Positions 47,249 to 55,111 of a DNA stretch of 64,000 nt are shown here, piece by piece; the first letter of the stretch is position 1, and every line of letters begins with the position of its first letter. Below the pieces are notes generated by a model. It saw only the letters and a list, made by a program, of their open reading frames with translations, was not told the DNA's origin and did not search any database. The position numbers and the translations under genes were made by a program. Location of the stretch: positions 1-64,000 of the IMG/VR virus record IMGVR_UViG_3300010885_061525. One strand, 5' to 3'. The DNA comes from a virus.

Positions 47249-47892
47249 TACAGGTACTCAATAGAAAAGTAAAGTCCAAACGCAGTATGTGAGCCAATCC
47301 CTGTAGGAGAGGCAGATAAACAAACGTACCAATCGTGAGTTGTTGAATAAGTATTCGATCCACTGGGTCTCAATCCGCTTAAACCCGGACTGTCCGTTAG
47401 AGAAAGATACGGCGAGCTTCCGCTGCACGAAACCCATGAAGTAGAACCAGATCCAAGCACCGCTTGACTCGTCTCTGGATGCACTACTTCACATGCTTGA
47501 CAAATTACCCCAACTGGACCGGTGTTAATATCTGATCTGTTGTATACTTGTATTTTTCCGTTTTGAGTTCTAACAGAAGAGTCATTAGTAAATCTAACAT
47601 TTAAAGTAGACTTGTAATTTGGAATGTTCTTAATACCAATAGTGGCATCCGCAGTTCCTCCTCTTGATATTAAAGCGCCTGTTGCGCTGACATATTTAAC
47701 ATTGTCTATTTCCGCGCTTACCGCAGTTCCGTTTGCGTTGGAAATGAAAGTTCTATCCTGATACTCGTTTATTCTAACGCTAGAATAAGCTCCGCTATTA
47801 CCAAAAAATCCTAGTCCAGAGCCGCTCATATTCTGAACGCCAGAATTTATCGCCCCAACACCCTCATTCGCGAAAAAAGTTACAGTTGCCAT
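47248..47892 (-). CDS. Virion-type protein, paralogue of 46550-47248
   Basis: The 214-residue copy of the duplicated pair (VRINEYQDRTFISNANG, VLGSGSTSWVS, STTHDWYVCLSAS, FSIEYL). Gly, Ser and Thr are abundant, as in structural proteins. Between a distant AAGG and the ATG lies TATAAT four bases from the start, so a leaderless late transcript is conceivable. Tail or neck function inferred from the surrounding virion genes. Confidence 0.6.
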   Translation of the reverse strand: MATVTFFANEGVGAINSGVQNMSGSGLGFFGNSGAYSSVRINEYQDRTFISNANGTAVSAEIDNVKYVSATGALISRGGTADATIGIKNIPNYKSTLNVRFTNDSSVRTQNGKIQVYNRSDINTGPVGVICQACEVVHPETSQAVLGSGSTSWVSCSGSSPYLSLTDSPGLSGLRPSGSNTYSTTHDWYVCLSASPTGIGSHTAFGLYFSIEYL

Positions 47893-47909
47893 AGTATTAT
47901 ATACACCTT

Positions 47910-49220
47910 TTAATTAGTTCTCTTTACTGTAGTATTCTCTCCAGCTCCAGAATCATAAGTCAGATTTCTGAACGGCCAAATTCCAGTAGAACACGATCCG
48001 TCGTGAGCGTTTGGGCAACTGAAGTAATATACAGGACCATAATTTGTTACACTATTATTATCCATTCCTGTAAGTCTAGTACCCTCTACTATCGTGTTAT
48101 GAGAAATAGCCTTAATTGAGAATCCTGACGGATAAGCACTTTTTGATCCGCCAGGAATAACGACTCCAGTCCAATTCAAGTTTGGAGTAGAATTATTTAA
48201 TGCTACATCCTTTAAAACGGTTATAACTCCTGGAGATACCATTCCTCTTTGACCTACAGGATTTCCAAATTCAATTAAATTTATCGCTTGAGTATAGACT
48301 GCCGGTACATATGCTTTAAATCCACCCCAAGGACTGGCCCCAAATCCCTCATTATATGTTTTTTCAAAATAAACTACTTCAGCCTTATAGAGATATCTGT
48401 TGCAAAACCCAAGTCCAGCGGCTGTCCATTGGTCATCATCTGCTGCAAGAGGGGCTGGGTATCCTTCATTACTGTTCCATTCAATTCGTAAAAATACATT
48501 TTGCGTTGTATTATGATTAAATATATATATAGGCTTAAGAGTGAAGTCTGGATCCGAAGCTTGGTTCGGCGCCAAATAAGACTTTAATTCAATTATAGTT
48601 CCGCTAGCCACTTCTTGAAAAACGGCATCTTTTTCATTTAAAGTAAGCTCTGATAAATTAATAGCCTTTCCCTGAGCAGGTGCAGTAATAGTTCTATTAA
48701 TTGGATCTTTAGCGGTTCCGCCTATGACATCCTTCGTTATTTCAACTTCTTCCCAGCCATATATATTATAAACATTTTTATTGGCTCCAGCTTTTTCCAC
48801 GTATGTTATCTTGCCTAAAAATACAGGGTCCGCTTGCCAAACTCCGTGTCTTTGGTTATACCTTACGTCTAAAGCTCCTGCCACATATTTTTCTGCTGGA
48901 ACTTCAGCTCCGTATGGAGCAGGAGTCCCTCTTGTATCTATCGATGAGCCAGAGTTATTAGCAAACCCATATTGCGCGCTATTATCTTTAGATCCATTGT
49001 TAAGATTTGTCAAGCTAGTAGCTTGGCTTGGCGCCGGTCTTCCAAATATATCATATCCCCATCCTGCTATAATTAAAGGACCTTTGTGCGCCATTCCTCT
49101 TGCGTTATCCGCATTATACTCACCAGGAAAGGCTCCCATGGACACTCCAGGGCTTCCAGCATTTCTATTTATTCGCGCTCTAAAAGGATTAAGAGTATTT
49201 GTTCCAGTTGGATTTATCAT
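47910..49220 (-). CDS. Virion structural protein (436 residues)
   Basis: A strong GGGAGGAG ribosome site precedes the ATG at 49220, so abundant synthesis is expected. The sequence has many Asn, Gly, Pro and aromatic residues (INRNAGSPGVSMGAFPGEYN, FNHNTTQNVFLRIEWNSNEG) and no enzyme motif. It lies between the baseplate-like genes and the small virion paralogues. I cannot name a family; baseplate periphery or appendage is most likely by position. Confidence 0.55.
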   Translation of the reverse strand: MINPTGTNTLNPFRARINRNAGSPGVSMGAFPGEYNADNARGMAHKGPLIIAGWGYDIFGRPAPSQATSLTNLNNGSKDNSAQYGFANNSGSSIDTRGTPAPYGAEVPAEKYVAGALDVRYNQRHGVWQADPVFLGKITYVEKAGANKNVYNIYGWEEVEITKDVIGGTAKDPINRTITAPAQGKAINLSELTLNEKDAVFQEVASGTIIELKSYLAPNQASDPDFTLKPIYIFNHNTTQNVFLRIEWNSNEGYPAPLAADDDQWTAAGLGFCNRYLYKAEVVYFEKTYNEGFGASPWGGFKAYVPAVYTQAINLIEFGNPVGQRGMVSPGVITVLKDVALNNSTPNLNWTGVVIPGGSKSAYPSGFSIKAISHNTIVEGTRLTGMDNNSVTNYGPVYYFSCPNAHDGSCSTGIWPFRNLTYDSGAGENTTVKRTN

Positions 49221-49822
49221 GTTATAACTCCTCCCTCTATTGTAGGAACTCGATTCTTTGCGTTTGAAGCGGGAATAGTAGTATATACAGTGAATAGTGA
49301 GCTTAACTTTGCATCTGCTGATTCTTTATAAGCGTTATTATCTAACTCGGCTCTAGTTTTCACAACGTTTGGATTTTTAACCGTTGTTTCAGACGACTGT
49401 CCTACTGAATTAATATGTCCCGTTAAAGTAGAAACTCCTGGACTGTTTTGAGACTGAGGCATATAACCACCGTAATTATTTTTCATGAATTGAGCTTCCA
49501 TGTCTTCAAATATCTTACCGAAATTTATTACTCCACTGCGATTATTAGATGCTGAAAATGAATTATATGAAATAGCCTCTAACTCTGGTCTTTTTGTGAA
49601 GCCGATGGGGCCAAAAAACGTCTTAAATTTATAAGTTGTTTTCACTCCATCTGTTCCAAAACTAAGACTTATATCGCTAATATTACCCATATTGTCTGTT
49701 CCAGATTTTATTTCATAACCAAGATCAAATTCAGGATAGCCTTCAACGGTTACTGTCGCATATGACGTTGTATGAGTTTCAGTGTTGGCTCTTTGGGCTA
49801 TTATCTTTGCGGCGTCTGTCAT
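49217..49822 (-). CDS. C-terminal continuation of the 49844-52177 protein after an in-frame TGA
   Basis: This 201-residue frame is in phase with the 777-residue gene upstream. Between that gene's TGA (49844-49846) and this ATG lie only seven sense codons (N Y G S Y Q R). No ribosome site stands at useful distance from the ATG; AAAGA abuts it. The product (VTVEGYPEFDLGYEIKSG, then ISDISLSFGTDGVKTTYKFK and TFFGPIGF) looks like the end domain of a larger structural protein rather than a free-standing one. It may be made by read-through, by reinitiation, or not at all if the TGA is a mutation. Confidence 0.6.
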   Translation of the reverse strand: MTDAAKIIAQRANTETHTTSYATVTVEGYPEFDLGYEIKSGTDNMGNISDISLSFGTDGVKTTYKFKTFFGPIGFTKRPELEAISYNSFSASNNRSGVINFGKIFEDMEAQFMKNNYGGYMPQSQNSPGVSTLTGHINSVGQSSETTVKNPNVVKTRAELDNNAYKESADAKLSSLFTVYTTIPASNAKNRVPTIEGGVIT

Positions 49823-49843
49823 TCTTTGATAAGAACCATAATT

Positions 49844-52177
49844 TCAAGGATTTAACCTAGCATCTTCTATAACGTTAACGGGTCTGTTGTTATTACTTCC
49901 GTCTACCCAAGGACCGTATTTAATAAAATTCCATTGTAATGGAATATAAAAACCGCTCAAATTACTGTTGAAGTCAGATAGTCGATATTCAGCCAAGTTT
50001 AAATATTCTTGAAGGCCAATTGCTGAGGACTGAAGATATAAAAGATGGCTTACTCCTATAACTTTTGCTGCTAAATTCATTCGCTTTCTAATTCCAGTCG
50101 AATTCAAAAGCGTGTCGTTGTCAGAAACAACTGTAAAACCTGATATTATCCTAGAAATAAATTCAAGATAGCCCCCCGTTTTATCGAATTTAGTTATTGG
50201 AGAAGCTGCGGCCGCAAGACTCCAAGTAGTTATTACATTATTAGAATCTCTTACCACTGTTAATTTATAATAAGAGCCTATTCCACAGTTCAATGGATCG
50301 TTTAGTGTAACTACCGCAAATCTAGGGTCATACCTATAAGGCTCCACCGAAACTCCAGAATATAAAAGCGTTCCAGGTGTTAATATTCCCTCTGCCACGG
50401 TACTACTAGACCAAATGGAGTTGAAAGGACTAAATTGTTCATATCTTAAGTAATTATAATTTGGGGCTATGGTGGATATACTAAAATATGCAAAACACTT
50501 GAATAAACCATTTGGATTTCTAAATCCAGCTGAATCAGAATTTAATAACGAAATTGGGAATGTTATTGGTGTAGTATTAGTGTAATTAGCAATGTTAGGG
50601 GCCGCGTCAACTACTTCATATTCTATTGGTATTTTCTTTTGATTGTTGACATATGAAGGTCCTATCTCAGTACATATAGCTGAATCAGGAAGTCTGCACA
50701 TAAACTTTTTCCCATAATACTCTTGAGCAACTCTAAGAGTCGCTTGGTAACAAGCCTCCTTAATAGCTTCATTTAGAACGTCTGAATATTGACTGACAAC
50801 AGAAACAAAAGGGTCTCCGTTTTCAATAGAAAAAGCGGGAGAAAGTATTCCTAACTGGCCAGGATTCATTGAAAAATTAGCTGTTGTCTGCTCCGTCTCT
50901 GCACCAAAACCATATCCTATATCATAATCATTATATATATTATATCGCACATTCTTTGGCGCTCCAGAACTTATATCTCTATATTCATACCATATTGCAC
51001 TCACCCACGAATCTTTCGAATGCAAAGCTGCTCTTAAAACTGTTTCTGTAACAATATATCCCTTTCTACTTGCCGACAATTGATCTTTTACAGCAGTTGG
51101 AAAAGCTACTATACTGTTGCCGTTAACATCTACAGTGTTTGTAACAGAAGGAGCTATGGTCGTGTTTATAACCTTTAATGTTACCGTTGGAGGATTAGTC
51201 CACCCACCAATATTGGTAAAATCTAAACTTACGAATGGCATATCTATGGCTATACCATTACCTAGCTCAGAAAAAATATTAAATGTTCCACCCGGATGAG
51301 TGTTCCAAAGAGTTCTAACTCTATCTCCAACTACTATTGCGACCGAAGGCTCTTGTCTTAATTCTCTTCCGACCTCCCAAGAACTTACTCTATCAGCTCT
51401 ATCACTTATAAAAGTTTCCAAATCATTCTCCGCATTAAATACGTACTGATTTTTTCTTTTTATGCCGAAAATTTGAATAGTATTATACCCCGGATTAACT
51501 GTTAAATTAATTTTTATATACCAATCCATGCCAGCGTCTTTTGCTGCTTGATTAATAGCCTCTTCTACTGATCCGACTTGCTGTTTTAATCTATATCCTC
51601 CAATTAAATTTTGAGAGAAAGAAGAATGTAACGCTATTTTAAAATTTTTGCTATAGAAACCAAAAGTTTTTTGAGACAAAGCGGTCATCAATGTAGCAAA
51701 TCCAACACCCTGACTATGCCAATCTAATGTAACAGGATTATCAAAAATAGCAGGAGAACAAAATATATTCCAAGTAGTTGCGTTAAATGAAGTTGTATTT
51801 ATATTTAAATTTACATCATTTATAATTGGAATTTGCGACAGTAAAAATCTAGGGTCTGACATCTCAAGGTATATTAAATTTCCAGAAGTTGATTTTGTTC
51901 TTCTATAACCGGTAACAAAGCCTGTGAAATTTAGATTCTCGTCTGGCGTTGAAAACGTTGCTAAAGTTCCAGGATTTCCACTTGCTAAGGGGGTGCCTCC
52001 TGATGTTGCCGCAAGTTCATTGGCTATTGAATGATCATCAGCAAGAAAATTATCTGAATTGTCAAAATCTTCTGCCAAAGTGATAGACATAGTCGATGGA
52101 TTCGAGTTGAACCCCATCGTTGATGAAAAGCTGACAACACTACATCCTAAAAATTTAATAGTTGATATAGTTGTCAT
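49844..52177 (-). CDS. Baseplate/tail-hub-like protein, ends at an in-frame TGA
   Basis: The 777-residue product starts ISTIKFLGCSVVSFSSTMGF and contains a hub-like segment near residues 60-240 (ETLNFTGFVTG-type beta strands, QKTFGFYSKNFKIALHSSF, SVEEAINQAAKDAGMDWYI), consistent with a tail-hub or baseplate protein of the kind encoded after tape-measure genes. It ends ...VIEDARLNP then TGA, where proteins of this type, as far as I recall, continue PWNYGS. GGAG precedes the start. It overlaps by one base the stop of the upstream gene. Confidence 0.6.
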   Translation of the reverse strand: MTTISTIKFLGCSVVSFSSTMGFNSNPSTMSITLAEDFDNSDNFLADDHSIANELAATSGGTPLASGNPGTLATFSTPDENLNFTGFVTGYRRTKSTSGNLIYLEMSDPRFLLSQIPIINDVNLNINTTSFNATTWNIFCSPAIFDNPVTLDWHSQGVGFATLMTALSQKTFGFYSKNFKIALHSSFSQNLIGGYRLKQQVGSVEEAINQAAKDAGMDWYIKINLTVNPGYNTIQIFGIKRKNQYVFNAENDLETFISDRADRVSSWEVGRELRQEPSVAIVVGDRVRTLWNTHPGGTFNIFSELGNGIAIDMPFVSLDFTNIGGWTNPPTVTLKVINTTIAPSVTNTVDVNGNSIVAFPTAVKDQLSASRKGYIVTETVLRAALHSKDSWVSAIWYEYRDISSGAPKNVRYNIYNDYDIGYGFGAETEQTTANFSMNPGQLGILSPAFSIENGDPFVSVVSQYSDVLNEAIKEACYQATLRVAQEYYGKKFMCRLPDSAICTEIGPSYVNNQKKIPIEYEVVDAAPNIANYTNTTPITFPISLLNSDSAGFRNPNGLFKCFAYFSISTIAPNYNYLRYEQFSPFNSIWSSSTVAEGILTPGTLLYSGVSVEPYRYDPRFAVVTLNDPLNCGIGSYYKLTVVRDSNNVITTWSLAAAASPITKFDKTGGYLEFISRIISGFTVVSDNDTLLNSTGIRKRMNLAAKVIGVSHLLYLQSSAIGLQEYLNLAEYRLSDFNSNLSGFYIPLQWNFIKYGPWVDGSNNNRPVNVIEDARLNP

Positions 52178-53686
52178 TTATTTCTCCACGTATCCAATAT
52201 TCATAGAATATTTTCCGGCAATTATATCCAAATTATGTGAGAAAGATGTTTGCCAATAATCTGAGTTTGCCGTACCGGTAGGAGTCGCTCCTAATTTTCC
52301 TAGGAAAACGAAGCCGGAGGTCTTATAACCATTCATCAAATCAAATGTGGTTCCAGAAGATGATAAAATAAAATTAGCGGTAACAGATCTCTTTTTAGTC
52401 TGCCTTGTTACTATATCTTGAATTATTGGACCTTCTGCTCTGCCAGGTATGGCAATCTCCGCAATAACTCTTTCATCTATATTTTTAGACACGCTTAATT
52501 CTACGTCGTAAAAACAAGCGGGTAATTCGGCTATCTTTTTATAAAACTCATACTCATAACCTATGGTTCCAGCAAAATCATTGTGACTTACTACTGAATT
52601 CAAAGGTCCTAAAATTGACGGACTAGAAACTCCAAAAGCTGTGGCTATTCTACCCTTTAATATTGCAGTCGTTATAGTTGTAAAATAAGAAGTGGCGGCG
52701 TCATATGCGTCGTTTTTTGTATTTGAATTGCTTCCTTTGATTGATCCGCTTAATTTATAGCTAGTCTTATTTCCAATGATCGAATCGCTTTTTGATAAAG
52801 TATATTCATCTAACGAATACCTTCCTACACTCTTAACGGGTCCGTAAGTCCATGTTACGGTAACTCCATAATCGCCATTCAATCGGTCCATCTCTTCGGC
52901 AAGAACCGCTCCTACATATTCGTAGTCACCTGGAAGATCAACAATCGGAACTCCCGATATAGCTAATGTGGGAGCAGATCTAGGATCTGCAGGAAATTGT
53001 GCCTTAACCCACTCTCTTGCAAACTGCCACCCGCTTGTTGCGTTTATACCTCCTTGGATCTCATTATCAAATGACTTATAACCTTGAGCTTTGACCGATC
53101 TCGTTACCGATACTGTTTCATCTCTATCCGGCGATCTAGATATACTCATAGAGTCGTTAGCTGATCTTAAGTTGTAATCTTGAAAAGAGCCAGAGGCTGG
53201 ATTTATACTTTTGCCATTAAGTCTCACATCATTAGCGGTGAAATTAATAGTATAATTTGAAATAGTAGTAACGGTAGAAGGTTCGAACTCTATATTTCCA
53301 GCTAAATAATTAAATTCTATTCTGGTGCTTGTTTGCTGATTAATGTCTCCTCTCGTGTTAATTATCTCTACTTTTTTATTAGAACTATAGCCCGATCCTT
53401 CTAGTAAGACCAATTCCTTTATTGCTGCCTGTTTGTTTAGAAGTGATTCAAACCACTTCCTATCTGTATCTACGCTGGGTTCGAATAAATCTAAATCCTG
53501 ATCAGTACTATTAGACATTGCGCCAGCGCTCGTCGGATACCCTCTATCCGCGACCAATGATCCTGTAAGAGTGATGTTATATGTACATGACAAAATCACT
53601 CCACCTGCAGTTCTATTTATATCGTGAGATATTGCATAAAGGGGGGCTGGTACTATTCTTTTTCCGTCGATCCATACGTTAGCCAT
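52178..53686 (-). CDS. Tail/baseplate protein (502 residues)
   Basis: The product starts ANVWIDGKRIVPAPLYAISH and has repeated beta segments (ILSCTYNITLTGSLVADRG, SYKLSGSIKGSNSN, RSVTANFILSSSGTTFDLMN, YWQTSFSHNLDIIAGKYSMN). Signals for secretion or catalysis are absent. CAGGAG precedes the ATG. Placed between the hub-like gene and fibre-like genes, it is probably a baseplate or distal-tail component. Family not identified. Confidence 0.55.
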   Translation of the reverse strand: MANVWIDGKRIVPAPLYAISHDINRTAGGVILSCTYNITLTGSLVADRGYPTSAGAMSNSTDQDLDLFEPSVDTDRKWFESLLNKQAAIKELVLLEGSGYSSNKKVEIINTRGDINQQTSTRIEFNYLAGNIEFEPSTVTTISNYTINFTANDVRLNGKSINPASGSFQDYNLRSANDSMSISRSPDRDETVSVTRSVKAQGYKSFDNEIQGGINATSGWQFAREWVKAQFPADPRSAPTLAISGVPIVDLPGDYEYVGAVLAEEMDRLNGDYGVTVTWTYGPVKSVGRYSLDEYTLSKSDSIIGNKTSYKLSGSIKGSNSNTKNDAYDAATSYFTTITTAILKGRIATAFGVSSPSILGPLNSVVSHNDFAGTIGYEYEFYKKIAELPACFYDVELSVSKNIDERVIAEIAIPGRAEGPIIQDIVTRQTKKRSVTANFILSSSGTTFDLMNGYKTSGFVFLGKLGATPTGTANSDYWQTSFSHNLDIIAGKYSMNIGYVEK

Positions 53687-54473
53687 TTCTTAATACTCCT
53701 GATGCTATTCTTTGTCCAATCCAATTGATTCCATGATCGTAAGAATAAAAATCAAATATATCCATTTCTCCAGAAGTTGGAGCATATCCGCTCGGTGTAA
53801 GTTTTGGATATCTATTTAATGCTGAAGTCCATTGTCCGGAAGGAAAATGTATGTTTCCATTCGCTTGCCCTGTTGCGGGCCAAGATAAATCTCTACTTCC
53901 TGAGCCATCCTGTACTACTACTAATCGAAGCCAATAAGCTCTGTCAGTAGCAGCATAATAGTCATTTAAAATAAAAGTTGGGGTTGATATGGAAACGGTA
54001 GTTGACGAAGAAGTTATCGTAGCCTTGAATACAGGGCCTGTTTCGGGGTTTATGCTTATGCTACTAACCAGCCCGAGATTATTCATTACATATCCAAATG
54101 GGCCTGCCCCAAAGTTTGAAATGGTTCCATTGGACACCCCTCCTCCGTTTGATATAAGATCTATATCTCCTCCTAAAGTAAATAATCCCCTATTACTATC
54201 TACGGTAAGGACTTTGTTTGATTGAAAAATACCATCAGAAACAGATCTATTGAGTTTATTTAAGTCATCAACTGAGGCTATTAAACTTGTCCCGGAAAGG
54301 GATATTGCCCCAGATACATCAACTCCTGAAGTAGATATGCTGATAATTGAATCAGTACCACCTCCATCCCCCACTCTTTTAAGCGTGGAGTTTAAACCAG
54401 TATTACTATTACTTATTTTAAGTAAATCTATATAAGATTCAGAAGGCGTTTGTCCAGTTAAAGGTGTTCCCAT
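53679..54473 (-). CDS. Tail-fibre-like protein (264 residues)
   Basis: Low-complexity Ser/Thr/Gly/Asn-rich sequence (TDSIISISTSGVDVSGAISL) precedes a C-terminal part with YYAATDRAYWLRLVVVQDGS and GEMDIFDFYSYDHGINWIGQ, which resembles the end domain of small fibre proteins in marine phages. The start overlaps no ribosome site; TATAAT lies six bases upstream, inside the stop of the previous gene. It overlaps the 502-residue gene by eight bases. Confidence 0.55.
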   Translation of the reverse strand: MGTPLTGQTPSESYIDLLKISNSNTGLNSTLKRVGDGGGTDSIISISTSGVDVSGAISLSGTSLIASVDDLNKLNRSVSDGIFQSNKVLTVDSNRGLFTLGGDIDLISNGGGVSNGTISNFGAGPFGYVMNNLGLVSSISINPETGPVFKATITSSSTTVSISTPTFILNDYYAATDRAYWLRLVVVQDGSGSRDLSWPATGQANGNIHFPSGQWTSALNRYPKLTPSGYAPTSGEMDIFDFYSYDHGINWIGQRIASGVLRNG

Positions 54474-54479
54474 ATTTAA

Positions 54480-55109
54480 TTATATACCCGACACGAATAG
54501 TTTTATTATTCCTGTCGAATCTCCATAAGAATCGCAAAATATAGTGATATATCCACTAGAGTCCGGATACGATCCGCTCATAACCATTTCTAAATAAGAA
54601 CTTATTGCATCGTGACCGACTGTATTCAATGTAATACTATCATATTTTATTAATTCATTGTTTTCAGCATAAACAAATAAACCAATAGATTGATCTATAA
54701 ATCCCTCTCCGCTGTTATTAACAAAAAGAGGCATTGCTCCCGAAGTTGAAACCCTGTAAGCGCCCTTCGAGAAAAGAGTCATCTCATTTTTAACACCAGA
54801 AGTTCCTGCTGAGAAATATGGTATATATTCCCAATCTTGGCAAAAATTGGGCGCTCCTGTTGAGCATGAAATATTATACGCAGACCACTGATTTCCTAAA
54901 CTTTCCCAAGAGTTTGTTTTTGATATAGCTGCAAGATATAAAGATAAAGATTCTGTTTTAGTTTCTTTTGCTTGAAGAAATAAAGGCATTGCCCCAGAAG
55001 ACACATTGCCCGTTCCAGATATAAACAATGACGCAGTTCCAGAGGCATTATCAAATGAACCTGTGAAGTATAAATACGCTGCATTGTTTATTTTAATTGG
55101 AACAGACAT
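54480..55109 (-). CDS. Virion protein with repeated MPLF strands
   Basis: The 209-residue protein contains several copies of a short strand motif, SGAMPLFLQAKE, SGAMPLFVNNSG, SIGLFVYAENN and YITIFCDSYGDSTGIIKLFV. Such LF-x-x-G repeats form elongated beta structures in phage appendage proteins. It starts IKINNAAYLYFTGSFDNASG. AGGA precedes the ATG. It lies just after the tape-measure gene in transcription order. Confidence 0.55.
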   Translation of the reverse strand: MSVPIKINNAAYLYFTGSFDNASGTASLFISGTGNVSSGAMPLFLQAKETKTESLSLYLAAISKTNSWESLGNQWSAYNISCSTGAPNFCQDWEYIPYFSAGTSGVKNEMTLFSKGAYRVSTSGAMPLFVNNSGEGFIDQSIGLFVYAENNELIKYDSITLNTVGHDAISSYLEMVMSGSYPDSSGYITIFCDSYGDSTGIIKLFVSGI

Positions 55110-55111
55110 TT

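Noticed and set aside
49844-49846. TGA recoded as Trp throughout the genome
   Set aside because: Nearly all genes end sensibly at TGA, TAA or TAG, often with overlaps to the next start, and large genes contain no other in-frame TGA. General recoding would be expected to put TGA inside many genes.
53280-53300. GGTTCGAA sequence suggesting a second tRNA
   Set aside because: No acceptor or anticodon stem can be formed around it; it lies within a coding gene.
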